A stretch of DNA of 9,527 bases from contig DAOVGF010000069.1 of assembly GCA_030672545.1 (NCBI GenBank), positions 1 to 9,527 of the forward strand, read 5' to 3'. Source of the DNA: Candidatus Aerophobota bacterium. GTDB lineage: Bacteria; Aerophobota; Aerophobia; Aerophobales; Aerophobaceae. Positions 1 through 7,403 of this stretch are shown piece by piece; position 1 is the first letter of the stretch, and every line of letters starts with the position of its first letter. Under the pieces are notes generated by a model. The model searched no databases and was not told the origin of the DNA. It saw only the letters and a program-made list of their open reading frames with translations. A program made the position numbers and the translations under genes.

Positions 1-1389
1 CTTCCCCTCCGGGAACTGGTCGCTGACTCTATCGAAACTGTAGCCGAAGCTCATGCTCTGGATGGTCTCATTCTCCTTACCAATTGCGACAAAATAACCC
101 CGGGTGCTCTCATAGCGGCAGCCCGGATAAACATCCCCACCATTATTGTTACCGCTGGTCCCATGCTGTCGGGCCGCTACCGAGGAAAGAAACTTTCTCT
201 GGTTAGAGATACATTTGAGGCGGTAGGAAGATTTCAAAAAGGTGAAATTGGAGAAAAGGAATTTCTTGGTCTGGAACAAGAAGCTTGTCCGGGAGCGGGC
301 TCCTGTCAGGGCCTTTACACAGCTAACACTATGGCTTGTTTAACCGAGGCTCTGGGAATGAGTCTTACCGGAACAGCTTCCTCGCTGGCTATCTCAGCCC
401 GAAAAATGCGAATTGCTTACCAGGCAGGGGAAAGAATTGTAGAGCTTATATCTGAGCAACTCCTCCCCCGAGATATTTTGAGCCAACAGGCCTTTGAAAA
501 TGCCATTAAGGTGGACATGGCCCTGGGGGGATCAACCAATACTGTGCTGCATCTACTGGCAATCGCCCGGGCAGCCGCCATCGAGATACCTCTATCTCTT
601 TTCGATAAGATCGGTAAGCAAACTCCTCACCTGGTAAATCTGCGACCAGGAGGAGAGTATTTCATGGAGGATCTAGAATGGGCTGGAGGATTACCAGCTC
701 TTCTAAACAGACTAAAGGAAAATCTCTGGGAAACTCCCACGGTTAGCGGGCAATCCATAATTCAAATTGCTCAGGAGGCTGAAGTAATCAATGAAGAAGT
801 CATTCGCCCTATTACCAATCCCTATCATCCAGAAGGGGGAATTGCTATTCTCTTTGGTTCTCTGGCTCCGGAGGGAGCAGTGGTGAAACAATCCGCAGTT
901 AATGAGTCTATGAAACAATTTCAGGGTAGAGCCCGAATTTTTGACCAGGAAGAGGAGGCTCTTAGAGACATATTAGCCGGCAAAATCAGAAAAAAAGAAG
1001 TTATTGTCATCCGATATGAGGGTCCCCAGGGAGGACCGGGGATGAGAGAAATGCTTTCTCCCACGGCCGCAGTAGTGGGAATGGGTCTGGCTGACTCGGT
1101 TGCTCTAATCACTGATGGTCGTTTCTCCGGTGGCACCAGAGGTCCCTGTATCGGGCATATTTGTCCCGAGTCAGCTCAAGGAGGACCGATTGCTCTTCTC
1201 AAAGAGGGGGACTTAATTTCCATTGATATTCCCTCACGGAGACTGGAAGTGGAAATATCCGAATCAGAGCTACGGGAACGACGAAGAAAATGGACTGCTC
1301 GGCCATCAAAAATAAAAGGAGAGTATCTGGGTCGTTATGCGCAACTGGTCGGCCCAAGTAGCCAAGGAGCTGTCCTGGGACTACAATGA
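1..1389 (+). CDS. ilvD: Dihydroxy-acid dehydratase, 3' part (start lies outside window)
   Basis: Dehydrates 2,3-dihydroxy-isovalerate and 2,3-dihydroxy-3-methylvalerate to the 2-oxo acids in valine and isoleucine synthesis; a cytosolic Fe-S enzyme. The reading frame is open from base 1, so the ATG at 163 is internal: residues before it read NCDKITPG (Cys codon 85-87) and AARINIPT, a core IlvD/Edd segment. A second cysteine motif CPGAGSC starts at 286, followed by YTANTMACLTEALGMSL. The C-terminal half has DGRFSGGTRGP and GHICPESAQGGPIAL, then a terminal RYAQLVGPSSQGAV. About 462 residues are visible; the family is usually about 550-560, so roughly 90-100 N-terminal residues, including the first expected cluster cysteine, lie upstream. 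The TRGPCIGHI version of the C-terminal motif is, from memory, typical of anaerobe and archaeal-type DHADs. Sugar-acid dehydratases of the same superfamily are an alternative, but the motifs favour IlvD. hisC follows after 27 nt, so the two are probably cotranscribed. Confidence 0.93.
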   Translation, partial: LPLRELVADSIETVAEAHALDGLILLTNCDKITPGALIAAARINIPTIIVTAGPMLSGRYRGKKLSLVRDTFEAVGRFQKGEIGEKEFLGLEQEACPGAGSCQGLYTANTMACLTEALGMSLTGTASSLAISARKMRIAYQAGERIVELISEQLLPRDILSQQAFENAIKVDMALGGSTNTVLHLLAIARAAAIEIPLSLFDKIGKQTPHLVNLRPGGEYFMEDLEWAGGLPALLNRLKENLWETPTVSGQSIIQIAQEAEVINEEVIRPITNPYHPEGGIAILFGSLAPEGAVVKQSAVNESMKQFQGRARIFDQEEEALRDILAGKIRKKEVIVIRYEGPQGGPGMREMLSPTAAVVGMGLADSVALITDGRFSGGTRGPCIGHICPESAQGGPIALLKEGDLISIDIPSRRLEVEISESELRERRRKWTARPSKIKGEYLGRYAQLVGPSSQGAVLGLQ

Positions 1390-1403
1390 AAAAATTTACT
1401 TGG

Positions 1404-1413
1404 AAAGAGGTGA
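1404..1413 (+). promoter_or_regulatory. Ribosome binding site deciding the TTG start of hisC
   Basis: AAAGAGGTGA is a near match to the anti-SD complement AGGAGGTGA. It ends 3 nt before TTG 1417 (6 nt from the AGG core). An in-frame TGA at 1411-1413 rules out any earlier start. The next in-frame candidates, GTG 1435 and TTG 1447, are too far from this site. Confidence 0.65.
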
Positions 1414-1416
1414 TTT

Positions 1417-2532
1417 TTGAATCACATCCTTAAGGTGGCTACGGATTTGGGAGTGCAGGATCTGCTCAAGATTAGACCTTATGTTCCGGGCAAACCTATA
1501 GAGGAAGTCAAAAGAGAGTTAGGTTTGAAAAGAGTCATCAAAATGGCCTCTAATGAAAATCCTCTTGGTCCATCACCCAGAGCTATTCAAGCAATCAAGG
1601 ATAATGCCAGCAAGGTCTGCCTTTATCCTGACGGAGGAAGTTTCTATCTCAAAAAAGCTCTGGCCCAAAGACTTGGCGTGAATGAGCAAAACCTCATTCT
1701 CGGAAATGGTTCCGATGAAATCGTGTCTTTCCTTACCCGGATATTTCTTCGAAACAAAGGAGAAGCTATTGTTGGTTACCCCTCTTTTCTTATGTATGAG
1801 ATTGATACCCGCTTATCTGGTGGCCGGCTCATTTCAGTTCCCCTAAAGCAATTTAAATTGGATCTTTCAGCTATGAAAATGGCTGTATCTCCTCGGACTA
1901 AACTTATCTTTATTGACAATCCCAACAATCCTACGGGGACAATAGTAGAGAACGAAGAGGTCCAATCATTTCTTACCAATCTTCCTTCTCATCTTCTGGT
2001 GGTTTTTGACGAGGCTTATTACGAGTATGTAGAAAGTACTACCTTTCCTCGTCTTTTGGATCATTTTAGCTCCAAGAATATTATTATTTTGAGAACATTC
2101 TCCAAAATCTGGGGCCTGGCGGGTCTACGAATTGGCTATGGTATTGCCAACAAAGAAATAATAGATATACTTAACCGATGTCGTCCACCCTTCAATGTGA
2201 ATTCCCTGGCTCAAGTTGCCGCCGTGGCCAGTCTTAATGATAAAGAGCAAGTCAGAAAAAGCAGAGAATTAGTTGGAAAAGAAAAAAAGTTTCTCTATTC
2301 CGAGCTAGGAAAAATGGATCTTTGTTTTGTTCCCACCCAGGCTAACTTTATTTTGATCAAGGTGGGAGAAAAAGCCCTGGAAATAGAAAATAAGCTTCTT
2401 CACCAGGAAATCATAGTAAGAAATATGGCGGGCTACAATCTGCCCGATTATTTAAGGATTACCATAGGTACCAGGAAACAAAATGAAGCCTTTGTCAGTC
2501 GTCTCCGAAAGATTATCTCAGGACCAAAGTGA
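1417..2532 (+). CDS. hisC: Histidinol-phosphate aminotransferase (PLP, aminotransferase class I/II)
   Basis: PLP-dependent transfer between histidinol phosphate/imidazole-acetol phosphate and glutamate/2-oxoglutarate in histidine synthesis; cytosolic, probably a homodimer. Of 371 residues, the N-terminus has RPYVPGKPIEEVKRELGL, typical of HisC. ASNENPLGPSP is near residue 44, NPNNPTGT at 168-175, the cofactor-ring aspartate in DEAYYEY at D198 with Y201, the Schiff-base lysine in RTFSKIWGLAGLRIGYG at K230, the phosphate-binding R238, and the substrate-binding arginine in YLRITIG at R347. Length fits the family (about 350-370). The start is TTG 1417, set by the SD just upstream and an in-frame stop at 1411. 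cmk starts within its last 50 nt. HisC homologues found next to the aromatic-amino-acid/cmk block often also serve as, or are replaced by, aromatic aminotransferases. That role is possible here, but tyrA and aroA are absent between hisC and cmk. Confidence 0.92.
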   Translation: MNHILKVATDLGVQDLLKIRPYVPGKPIEEVKRELGLKRVIKMASNENPLGPSPRAIQAIKDNASKVCLYPDGGSFYLKKALAQRLGVNEQNLILGNGSDEIVSFLTRIFLRNKGEAIVGYPSFLMYEIDTRLSGGRLISVPLKQFKLDLSAMKMAVSPRTKLIFIDNPNNPTGTIVENEEVQSFLTNLPSHLLVVFDEAYYEYVESTTFPRLLDHFSSKNIIILRTFSKIWGLAGLRIGYGIANKEIIDILNRCRPPFNVNSLAQVAAVASLNDKEQVRKSRELVGKEKKFLYSELGKMDLCFVPTQANFILIKVGEKALEIENKLLHQEIIVRNMAGYNLPDYLRITIGTRKQNEAFVSRLRKIISGPK

Positions 2533-3238
2533 CCAAAGCAAGAAATGTCCAATTATAGCTATCGATGGACCAGCAGGTTCTGGGAAAAGTATTACGGCTT
2601 ACCTCTTAGCTAAGAAATTAAATTACCTTTATCTGGACACGGGAGCTATGTATCGGGCCTTGACACTCAAAGCCATAAAGAATAAGGTAAATACCTATGA
2701 TGCCCAGGCTATGGCTGATTTAGTCGGCCAGACCAAGATTTCCCTGAAGATTGGCTCTACGCAAGGAACCCGGGTTTTTATTGATGGAAAAGAGGTCTCT
2801 TCTGAAATTCGTTCCCCTCTGGTGAGTCGTTATGTTTCACAAGTGTCCACTATCAAAGAAGTTCGTGAGTACCTGGTTTCTCTACAAAGAAAGATTGGAA
2901 GTAAGGGTGAAGTAGTAGCCGAAGGACGGGATATAGGGACAGTAGTTTTCCCAGAAGCCACCGTCAAAATATTCCTCACCGCTAATCTCGAGGAGAGAAT
3001 AAACCGACGCTGGCGACAGTTGAGAGAAAAGGTAGGTTCTTTATCCCGAAGAGAGATAGAAGCAAACTTGAGACAGCGGGATTTGATAGATTCCCAGCGA
3101 GAGATATCACCCCTCAAAAAAGCTCCGCAGGCGATTACTGTTGATAACACTCGTCTAAACATTTCCCAGACAGTGGAAAAGATCCGGCAGATAGTCCAGA
3201 AGGCATTATGGAAAACAGGGTATTCTTCTGAAAAATGA
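2483..3238 (+). CDS. cmk: Cytidylate kinase (CMP/dCMP kinase)
   Basis: Phosphorylates CMP and dCMP with ATP, recycling the CMP released by phospholipid synthesis and RNA turnover; cytosolic P-loop kinase. The P-loop GPAGSGKS is at 29-36. LDTGAMYRALTLKA near 51-64 is the nucleotide-binding segment. AEGRDIGTVVFPEA at 136-149 and the LID-like RDLIDSQREISPLKKA at 199-214 are strong Cmk signatures. At 251 residues it is some 20-25 longer than usual because the N-terminus extends about 22 residues before PIIAIDGP. ATG 2483 (with an AGGAAA SD about 6 nt upstream) and TTG 2492 are the only standard start codons before the P-loop in this frame, so overlap with the hisC end is forced. The stop overlaps the plsC start as ATGA. 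In Firmicutes and relatives cmk, plsC, ispH and the S1 gene commonly sit together. Confidence 0.95.
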   Translation: MKPLSVVSERLSQDQSDQSKKCPIIAIDGPAGSGKSITAYLLAKKLNYLYLDTGAMYRALTLKAIKNKVNTYDAQAMADLVGQTKISLKIGSTQGTRVFIDGKEVSSEIRSPLVSRYVSQVSTIKEVREYLVSLQRKIGSKGEVVAEGRDIGTVVFPEATVKIFLTANLEERINRRWRQLREKVGSLSRREIEANLRQRDLIDSQREISPLKKAPQAITVDNTRLNISQTVEKIRQIVQKALWKTGYSSEK

Positions 3239-3864
3239 AAGAAAGTCCTATCTGGTATCAATTACTCTGGGGACTGACTTTTATAGTTTTCAAATTACTG
3301 TTCCGCATACGAATAGAGGGAAAAACCAACATCCCTCTTCAGGGAGGAGTTATTCTGGCATCTAACCATAGAAGTTACCTGGATCCTATTGTGTTAGGTC
3401 TTCTCACCCAACGTAAGATAAACTTTCTGGCCAAAGAAGAGCTCTTTCGAAACCCAGTCTTCGGCTATTTCATAAGTAAATTGGGAGCTTTTCCCATAAA
3501 AAGGCAACATCTAAAGAAAAAAAGTTACTTAAGAGTTGTTCAACTCTTGAAAGACGGAAAAATACTGGCTCTTTTCCCCGAGGGAACAAGAATGAGTTCA
3601 CCTCAGTTGGGCTTTTTTCACAAGGGAGCACTCAAGATTTCCTACGAGACAAAAGTTCCCCTAGTACCTGTTTTCATTAAGGGAACTGACAGAGCCCTAC
3701 CACCTCATAAGAAAATGATTCGTCTTGCCCGGATAGAAGCTCGAGCGGGACTTCCTTTAGACAAACATCTTCAGGAAACGAGATTAAATAAGCCGCAAGA
3801 AATTAACAACTTGAGCAAAGTACTGGAAAACAGATTAAGAGAACTGGGGAAACTGTCCTCATGA
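3235..3864 (+). CDS. plsC: 1-acyl-sn-glycerol-3-phosphate acyltransferase (lysophosphatidate acyltransferase)
   Basis: Adds the second acyl chain to lysophosphatidic acid to give phosphatidic acid at the inner face of the cytoplasmic membrane. The 209 residues carry the two main family motifs: NHRSYLD (the H-x4-D catalytic pair H45 and D50) and FPEGTR at 114-119 (glycerol-phosphate binding). LGAFPIKR at 83-90 and PLVPVFIKG also fit. A hydrophobic N-terminal stretch (about residues 7-23, WYQLLWGLTFIVFKLLF) would anchor the protein to the membrane. The ATG lies in ATGA overlap with the cmk stop, and its own stop overlaps the ispH start in the same way, so the three are probably translationally coupled. 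The partner acyltransferase plsY is two genes downstream, putting both acylation steps in one operon. The exact acyl donor (acyl-ACP or acyl-CoA) cannot be read from the sequence. Confidence 0.92.
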   Translation: MKESPIWYQLLWGLTFIVFKLLFRIRIEGKTNIPLQGGVILASNHRSYLDPIVLGLLTQRKINFLAKEELFRNPVFGYFISKLGAFPIKRQHLKKKSYLRVVQLLKDGKILALFPEGTRMSSPQLGFFHKGALKISYETKVPLVPVFIKGTDRALPPHKKMIRLARIEARAGLPLDKHLQETRLNKPQEINNLSKVLENRLRELGKLSS

Positions 3865-4721
3865 AAGTACTTCTTCCTCCCAGAATTGGCTTTTGTTCCG
3901 GAGTTAAGAAAGCAATAAGATTGGCAGAGTTAGCCTTGAAAAAAGAACAACAGGTCTACAGTCTGGGGAACCTTGTTCATAATCCCGAGGTGATCCGCAG
4001 TCTCATAGAAAAGGGAATAAGGCCGATTTCCAGCTTGGATGAAGTTCAGGAAGGTACAGTTATAACCAGGTCCCATGGGATAGACCCTGCTCTAATAAGA
4101 AAAGGCCAAGAAAAGGGATTGAAAATGGTTGATACCACCTGTCCTTATGTACTCAGGATTCAGAAGATAGCTAAATTTCTCCAGAAAGAATCTTATCAGT
4201 TAATCATTGTGGGTTCAAGACGTCATCCAGAAATAGAGGCACTAACAGCTACTTTATCGTCAAATAGGGTGCATGTTATCGGCAATCCTCAGGAAGTCAG
4301 GTTTATACCTGCGTTTATCAGGACAGGAATTGTAGCTCAAACTACAGAAGGTCTTGACAACTTCACTAATATTGTCAAGAATCTAATACAAAGACAAAAG
4401 AGCGGGGAGCTGAGAATATTCAATACCATTTGCCGAATAGTGAGAGAAAGACAAAGCGATGTCCAATCTCTGGCCAATAAGGTAGAAGTAATGATAATTG
4501 TAGGAGGTCGTAATAGTTCCAATACTCAACAAATGGTTAATTTGTGCCGAAGGATGAAGGTGAAAACTTATTTTCTCGAAAAAGAAACAGACTTAAATTT
4601 GGAGGAACTTACAGGCTTCAAAGAAGTGGGTATCAGTGGGGGTACTTCCACCCCGGGAGAGACAATTTACAGAATAAAACAGATTCTGCTTTCTCTTGGA
4701 AAACAGAAAAAATATATTTAA
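3861..4721 (+). CDS. ispH: 4-hydroxy-3-methylbut-2-enyl diphosphate reductase (HMBPP reductase, LytB)
   Basis: Final step of the MEP isoprenoid pathway: reduces HMBPP to IPP and DMAPP using a [4Fe-4S] cluster. In 286 residues all three cluster cysteines are present: C12 in GFCSGVKKAI, C94 in DTTCPYV and C191 in NTICRIVRERQ. Substrate-contacting histidines are H40 (LVHNPEV), H72 (RSHGI) and H122 (RRHPEIEA). Family motifs AQTTE near 159-163, GGRNSSNT and SGGTSTPG near the C-terminus also fit. ATG 3861 is in ATGA overlap with plsC. In many Clostridia IspH is fused to, or directly followed by, an S1-domain protein; here the S1 gene is separate, starting 28 nt after the ispH stop with its own strong RBS. 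Presence of ispH indicates the MEP rather than the mevalonate pathway. Confidence 0.96.
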   Translation: MKVLLPPRIGFCSGVKKAIRLAELALKKEQQVYSLGNLVHNPEVIRSLIEKGIRPISSLDEVQEGTVITRSHGIDPALIRKGQEKGLKMVDTTCPYVLRIQKIAKFLQKESYQLIIVGSRRHPEIEALTATLSSNRVHVIGNPQEVRFIPAFIRTGIVAQTTEGLDNFTNIVKNLIQRQKSGELRIFNTICRIVRERQSDVQSLANKVEVMIIVGGRNSSNTQQMVNLCRRMKVKTYFLEKETDLNLEELTGFKEVGISGGTSTPGETIYRIKQILLSLGKQKKYI

Positions 4722-4732
4722 AGAATCAATTT

Positions 4733-4745
4733 AGGAGGAGAGAGG
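4733..4745 (+). promoter_or_regulatory. Strong double ribosome binding site for the S1-type gene (GTG start)
   Basis: AGGAGG (4733-4738) runs directly into AGAGAGG (4739-4745). The second purine block is 4 nt from GTG 4750. This supports GTG 4750 over ATG 4783, and shows that the S1 gene has its own strong initiation site rather than relying on coupling to ispH. Confidence 0.6.
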
Positions 4746-4749
4746 TAAA

Positions 4750-6435
4750 GTGGCCAAGTCAAAAGAAGAAAGGATGTTGGATAGAGCAGCAGATAGCGTC
4801 ATGAGAGCCGGCAATAAACAAAATGAGTTGATGGAGTATGAATCAACGGGGGAAAACACGGAAAAAACCGGGCCAGTATTGAGCAAGAAAAAAATTGTCC
4901 CGGAAGAAAGTGAAAAGTCTGAAAGTAACTTGGATCTGGCGCAAGAAAAGACCGCCCAAACCAAAGATGAGAAAATTGAATCGCCGGAAAAAACTGAAGT
5001 AGACCAAGAAGATTTCGCTGTTCTTGTCCAAAAATACGATAATTTCGAGCCACCCAAAACGGGGGATATTATTCCAGCTAAGGTGGTTCAGATTACTCGA
5101 GAGGGACTTCTTCTCGATATAGGTACCAAGTCGGAAGGATTTATGCCCTGGGAAGAACATTCTTCCGAGAAAAACCCCCAGTTAGGGGAAAAAATGTTAA
5201 TCTTTGTAAGTAAGAAAGATGAAGCCGGCCGTTTTATCCTCTCCAAAAATGAGGCTGATCTTCACCTTGATTGGGCTAAATTTAGTGAGGCGTTTGAACA
5301 AGGCGAACCTATAATCCTCAAGGTAGAAAAAGTGGTAAAGGGTGGACTGTTAGCTATCTTGGGATCTCTAAAGGCTTTTATTCCCGCCTCCCACGTGAGT
5401 TTAAAAAAAAGAGAAGACTTGATGAAATATCTTGGCAAAAATATTAGAGTGAGAATAATTGAACTAGACAGAAATTCTAAAAATATTGTAGCCTCCCGTA
5501 AGTTTTTACTCTTAGAGGAAAAGGAAAAGAGGAAGGAACTCACTTTGTCCGGCCTCAAAGAAGGAGAGATAGTAACCGGCCGGGTTAACTCAATTACTAA
5601 TTTTGGTGTTTTTGTAGATCTGGGTGGAATTGATGGCCTTATTCACCCCGAAAACCTCTCCTGGGGCTGGGTAAAAGACCCTCAGGAAATAGTCTCTGTA
5701 GGTCGAAAGATAAGAATAAAAGTCTTAAAGTTGGACCGAGATAAGGGAAAAATTTCTCTTGGTCTAAAGCAAACCAAACCGGATCCCTGGAGTTTGGTAA
5801 AAGATAAGTATCAGGTGAACTCCCTTGTTAAAGGGAAAATCACCCATTTAACCAATTTTGGCGCCTTTGTGGAAATTGAAGAGGGTTTGGAGGGACTAAT
5901 TCATGTCTCTGACTTGTCCTGGGATAAACGGATAGAACACCCCCGAGAGATTATCAAGGTAGGAGATGAAGTCGAGGTAAAGATTCTGGGCGTCGATGCT
6001 GAAGGGAAAAAAATGGCTCTCGGATTGAAGCAAACCCAGCCGGACCCCTGGGAGAAACTTCTTCAGGAATACAAGATTGGAGACATAATCTCAGGAAAAG
6101 TTGAGGAAATAACCAATTTTGGAGTTTTTGTCAACTTAGCTCCTGGAATAGACGGCTTAATTCATGTCTCTGAACTAGACAATGAATATGTAACTCACCC
6201 AGAAAAGGTTACGGCAATGGGAGAGAAAATAGAGGCCCAGATCGTAGAGATAGATCATCGGAGAAGGCGTATTAGACTAAGTGTCAGGCAGTTGAAAGAG
6301 AAAGTCAAGAAAGTCAAGAAAGTCAAAGAACAAAATGTCCCTCTCCCAACTCCCGGGGATGAGGAAATTTCCATAGGTGATTTTATCGGCGAGAAAATAA
6401 GAGAGAAATTAAGAAAAGGATTTACCAACAAGTGA
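4750..6435 (+). CDS. rpsA: Ribosomal protein S1-type protein, five S1 RNA-binding domains
   Basis: Binds mRNA on the 30S subunit and helps unfolding and initiation. The 561 residues contain five OB-fold S1 motifs at about 105-167, 185-253, 270-341, 357-428 and 443-515. The first two diverge (LLLDIGTKSEGFMP; KGGLLAILGSLKAFIP) and match the ribosome-binding domains 1 and 2 of E. coli S1. The last three are canonical (ITNFGVFVDLGGIDGLIH, LTNFGAFVEIEEGLEGLIHVSDLSW, ITNFGVFVNLAPGIDGLIHVSEL), with the linkers LGLKQTxPDPW seen in true S1. The sixth E. coli domain is missing. The first 100 residues are highly charged, rich in E and K, and probably disordered. A lysine-rich tail (KEKVKKVKKVKE) is encoded by three exact 9-bp repeats. 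Start GTG 4750 is set by the double SD. The stop overlaps the plsY start as GTGA. Collinearity with E. coli domains 1-5 favours a genuine S1 over a general S1-motif protein. Confidence 0.92.
   Translation: MAKSKEERMLDRAADSVMRAGNKQNELMEYESTGENTEKTGPVLSKKKIVPEESEKSESNLDLAQEKTAQTKDEKIESPEKTEVDQEDFAVLVQKYDNFEPPKTGDIIPAKVVQITREGLLLDIGTKSEGFMPWEEHSSEKNPQLGEKMLIFVSKKDEAGRFILSKNEADLHLDWAKFSEAFEQGEPIILKVEKVVKGGLLAILGSLKAFIPASHVSLKKREDLMKYLGKNIRVRIIELDRNSKNIVASRKFLLLEEKEKRKELTLSGLKEGEIVTGRVNSITNFGVFVDLGGIDGLIHPENLSWGWVKDPQEIVSVGRKIRIKVLKLDRDKGKISLGLKQTKPDPWSLVKDKYQVNSLVKGKITHLTNFGAFVEIEEGLEGLIHVSDLSWDKRIEHPREIIKVGDEVEVKILGVDAEGKKMALGLKQTQPDPWEKLLQEYKIGDIISGKVEEITNFGVFVNLAPGIDGLIHVSELDNEYVTHPEKVTAMGEKIEAQIVEIDHRRRRIRLSVRQLKEKVKKVKKVKEQNVPLPTPGDEEISIGDFIGEKIREKLRKGFTNK
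6300..6326 (+). repeat. Three exact tandem copies of a 9-bp unit in the S1 gene
   Basis: The unit GAAAGTCAA occurs at 6300-6308, 6309-6317 and 6318-6326 without mismatch. In frame it encodes the basic KVK repeat after the fifth S1 domain. Copy number could vary by slippage without breaking the frame, because the unit is a multiple of three. Confidence 0.85.
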
Positions 6436-7055
6436 TCATTGTAACCATGCTGTTACTTGGAGGATACCTGATAGGTTCTATTCCTTTTGGGTATTTGATG
6501 GGCCGGGTCAATAAAGGAGTTGATATAAGAAAGGTTGGCAGTGGAAATATTGGAACTACCAATGTTTTGCGTACTCTAGGGTGGGTCCCGGGGTCGGTCG
6601 TGTTCCTGGGTGACTTTGGAAAAGGTTTGATAGCTGTCAGTATAGGGCATGCTTTTGCATCTCTGACTGGTTTAGATTCCTCGCTGGTTAAGTCTCTAAC
6701 CGGCTTTTCTTGCATTTTAGGCCATAACTGGCCCATATTCCTGAAATTCAAAGGAGGTAAGGGAGTAGCTACCTCGGCAGGAGTTTTTGTGACCCTTACC
6801 CCGATGCCATTCGTCCTAAGTGGACTAACTATGATAACTGTGGTAGCTTTGACCCGGTATGTTTCTGTTGGGTCTATCTCGGCAGCGGTGGGGCTACCAA
6901 TTTTTATCTGGATCTGGCCGGGAAAATCGGTGTTTTACCTCCTTTTCAGTACTATAATAGCTGTAATGATTATCATCCGACACAAATCAAATTTAAAGCG
7001 TCTCTGGCAAGGAACAGAAAACAGGCTGGGACAGAAAATAAAGACCACAAGGTAA
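6432..7055 (+). CDS. plsY: Acyl-phosphate:glycerol-3-phosphate acyltransferase
   Basis: Transfers an acyl group from acyl-phosphate to glycerol-3-phosphate, the first committed step of phosphatidic acid synthesis in most bacteria; integral membrane protein. The three family motifs are present in 207 residues: GSGNIGTTNVLRTLG at 36-50, GHNWPIFLKFKGGKGVATSAG at 97-117 (given as one continuous motif; key residues H98, K107, K110), and HKSNLKRLWQGTENRLG at 184-200. Hydrophobic segments lie at about 2-24, 54-72, 117-140, 145-162 and 166-182, fitting the multi-span topology. GTG 6432 overlaps the S1 stop (GTGA) and has AAAGGA 11 nt upstream. ATG 6447 (five codons later) is a reasonable alternative, since many homologues start near there. 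Together with plsC it supplies phosphatidic acid from the same operon. It is probably the last gene of the unit, although no clear terminator follows; the next promoter starts 5 nt after the stop. Confidence 0.94.
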   Translation: MIIVTMLLLGGYLIGSIPFGYLMGRVNKGVDIRKVGSGNIGTTNVLRTLGWVPGSVVFLGDFGKGLIAVSIGHAFASLTGLDSSLVKSLTGFSCILGHNWPIFLKFKGGKGVATSAGVFVTLTPMPFVLSGLTMITVVALTRYVSVGSISAAVGLPIFIWIWPGKSVFYLLFSTIIAVMIIIRHKSNLKRLWQGTENRLGQKIKTTR

Positions 7056-7060
7056 TTGCC

Positions 7061-7088
7061 TTGTCAAGAAAAAAAAGCATGGTATAGT
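7061..7088 (+). promoter_or_regulatory. Sigma70/sigmaA-type promoter for the HU gene
   Basis: TTGTCA (7061-7066) and TATAGT (7083-7088) are each one base from consensus and are separated by 16 nt, partly an A-tract (7069-7076). This puts transcription start near 7095, leaving a leader of about 25 nt that contains only the RBS AGGAGGTG (7107-7114). It lies in the only gap between plsY and the HU gene and would give HU independent expression. Confidence 0.65.
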
Positions 7089-7119
7089 TGGAAACTAATC
7101 CATACGAGGAGGTGGATAG

Positions 7120-7392
7120 ATGAACAAGGCTGAATTGGTTGAGGAAATAGCTAACCAATCGGGTCTTACCAAAAAGGCCTGCCGGGAAGCGGTAGACACC
7201 ATTACTTCGGTTATCACCGAGTCATTAGCTCGAGGAGAGAAAGTTACTCTGGTTGGGTTCGGCAGTTTTAAGGTGATTACCAGGAAGGCGCGGAGGGGAA
7301 GGAATCCTCAAACAGGAGAAGAGATTCAAATTCCGTCGAAAGACGTCCCCAAATTTGAGCCGGGGAAAAATTTCAGGGAAGCCGTCGTCTGA
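7120..7392 (+). CDS. hup: HU/IHF-family nucleoid DNA-binding protein
   Basis: Small dimeric histone-like protein that binds and bends DNA, compacting the nucleoid and assisting replication, recombination and transcription. The 90 residues are the standard HU length. MNKAELVEEIA is the usual helix-1 start. GFGSFKVITRKARRG (46-60) and GRNPQTGEEIQIP (60-72) form the family signature at the base and tip of the DNA-binding arm, with the intercalating proline at P63. The C-terminus PKFEPGKNFREAV is also typical. A perfect AGGAGGTG lies 5 nt before the ATG. Sequence alone does not separate HU from IHF-alpha; the position next to a merR gene and a tRNA-Pro recalls ihfA loci in some Deltaproteobacteria, though no pheT is seen upstream. 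A hairpin follows 11 nt after the stop. Confidence 0.95.
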   Translation: MNKAELVEEIANQSGLTKKACREAVDTITSVITESLARGEKVTLVGFGSFKVITRKARRGRNPQTGEEIQIPSKDVPKFEPGKNFREAVV

Positions 7393-7403
7393 GAAATATT
7401 TTA

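Noticed and set aside
2830..3261. Minus-strand 143-codon ORF opposite cmk
   Set aside because: Lies antisense to a clear cmk gene, shows no recognisable domain and no RBS; a shadow frame.
4696..4722. Possible promoter before the S1 gene (TTGGAA with TATATT or TTTAAA)
   Set aside because: The spacing to TATATT is too short (about 10-11 nt) and both boxes are poor; it is in the ispH 3' end and A-rich by chance.
4544..4804. Plus-strand 86-codon ORF bridging ispH and the S1 gene
   Set aside because: Mostly inside ispH in another frame, with no family features; both flanking genes are well supported.
4731..5160. Overlapping minus-strand ORFs opposite the S1 N-terminus
   Set aside because: They arise from the biased E/K-rich coding of the S1 N-terminus, are rich in F, S and L, and lack start signals.
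6422..6751. Minus-strand 109-codon ORF opposite plsY
   Set aside because: Antisense to conserved plsY motifs and proline-rich without known features.
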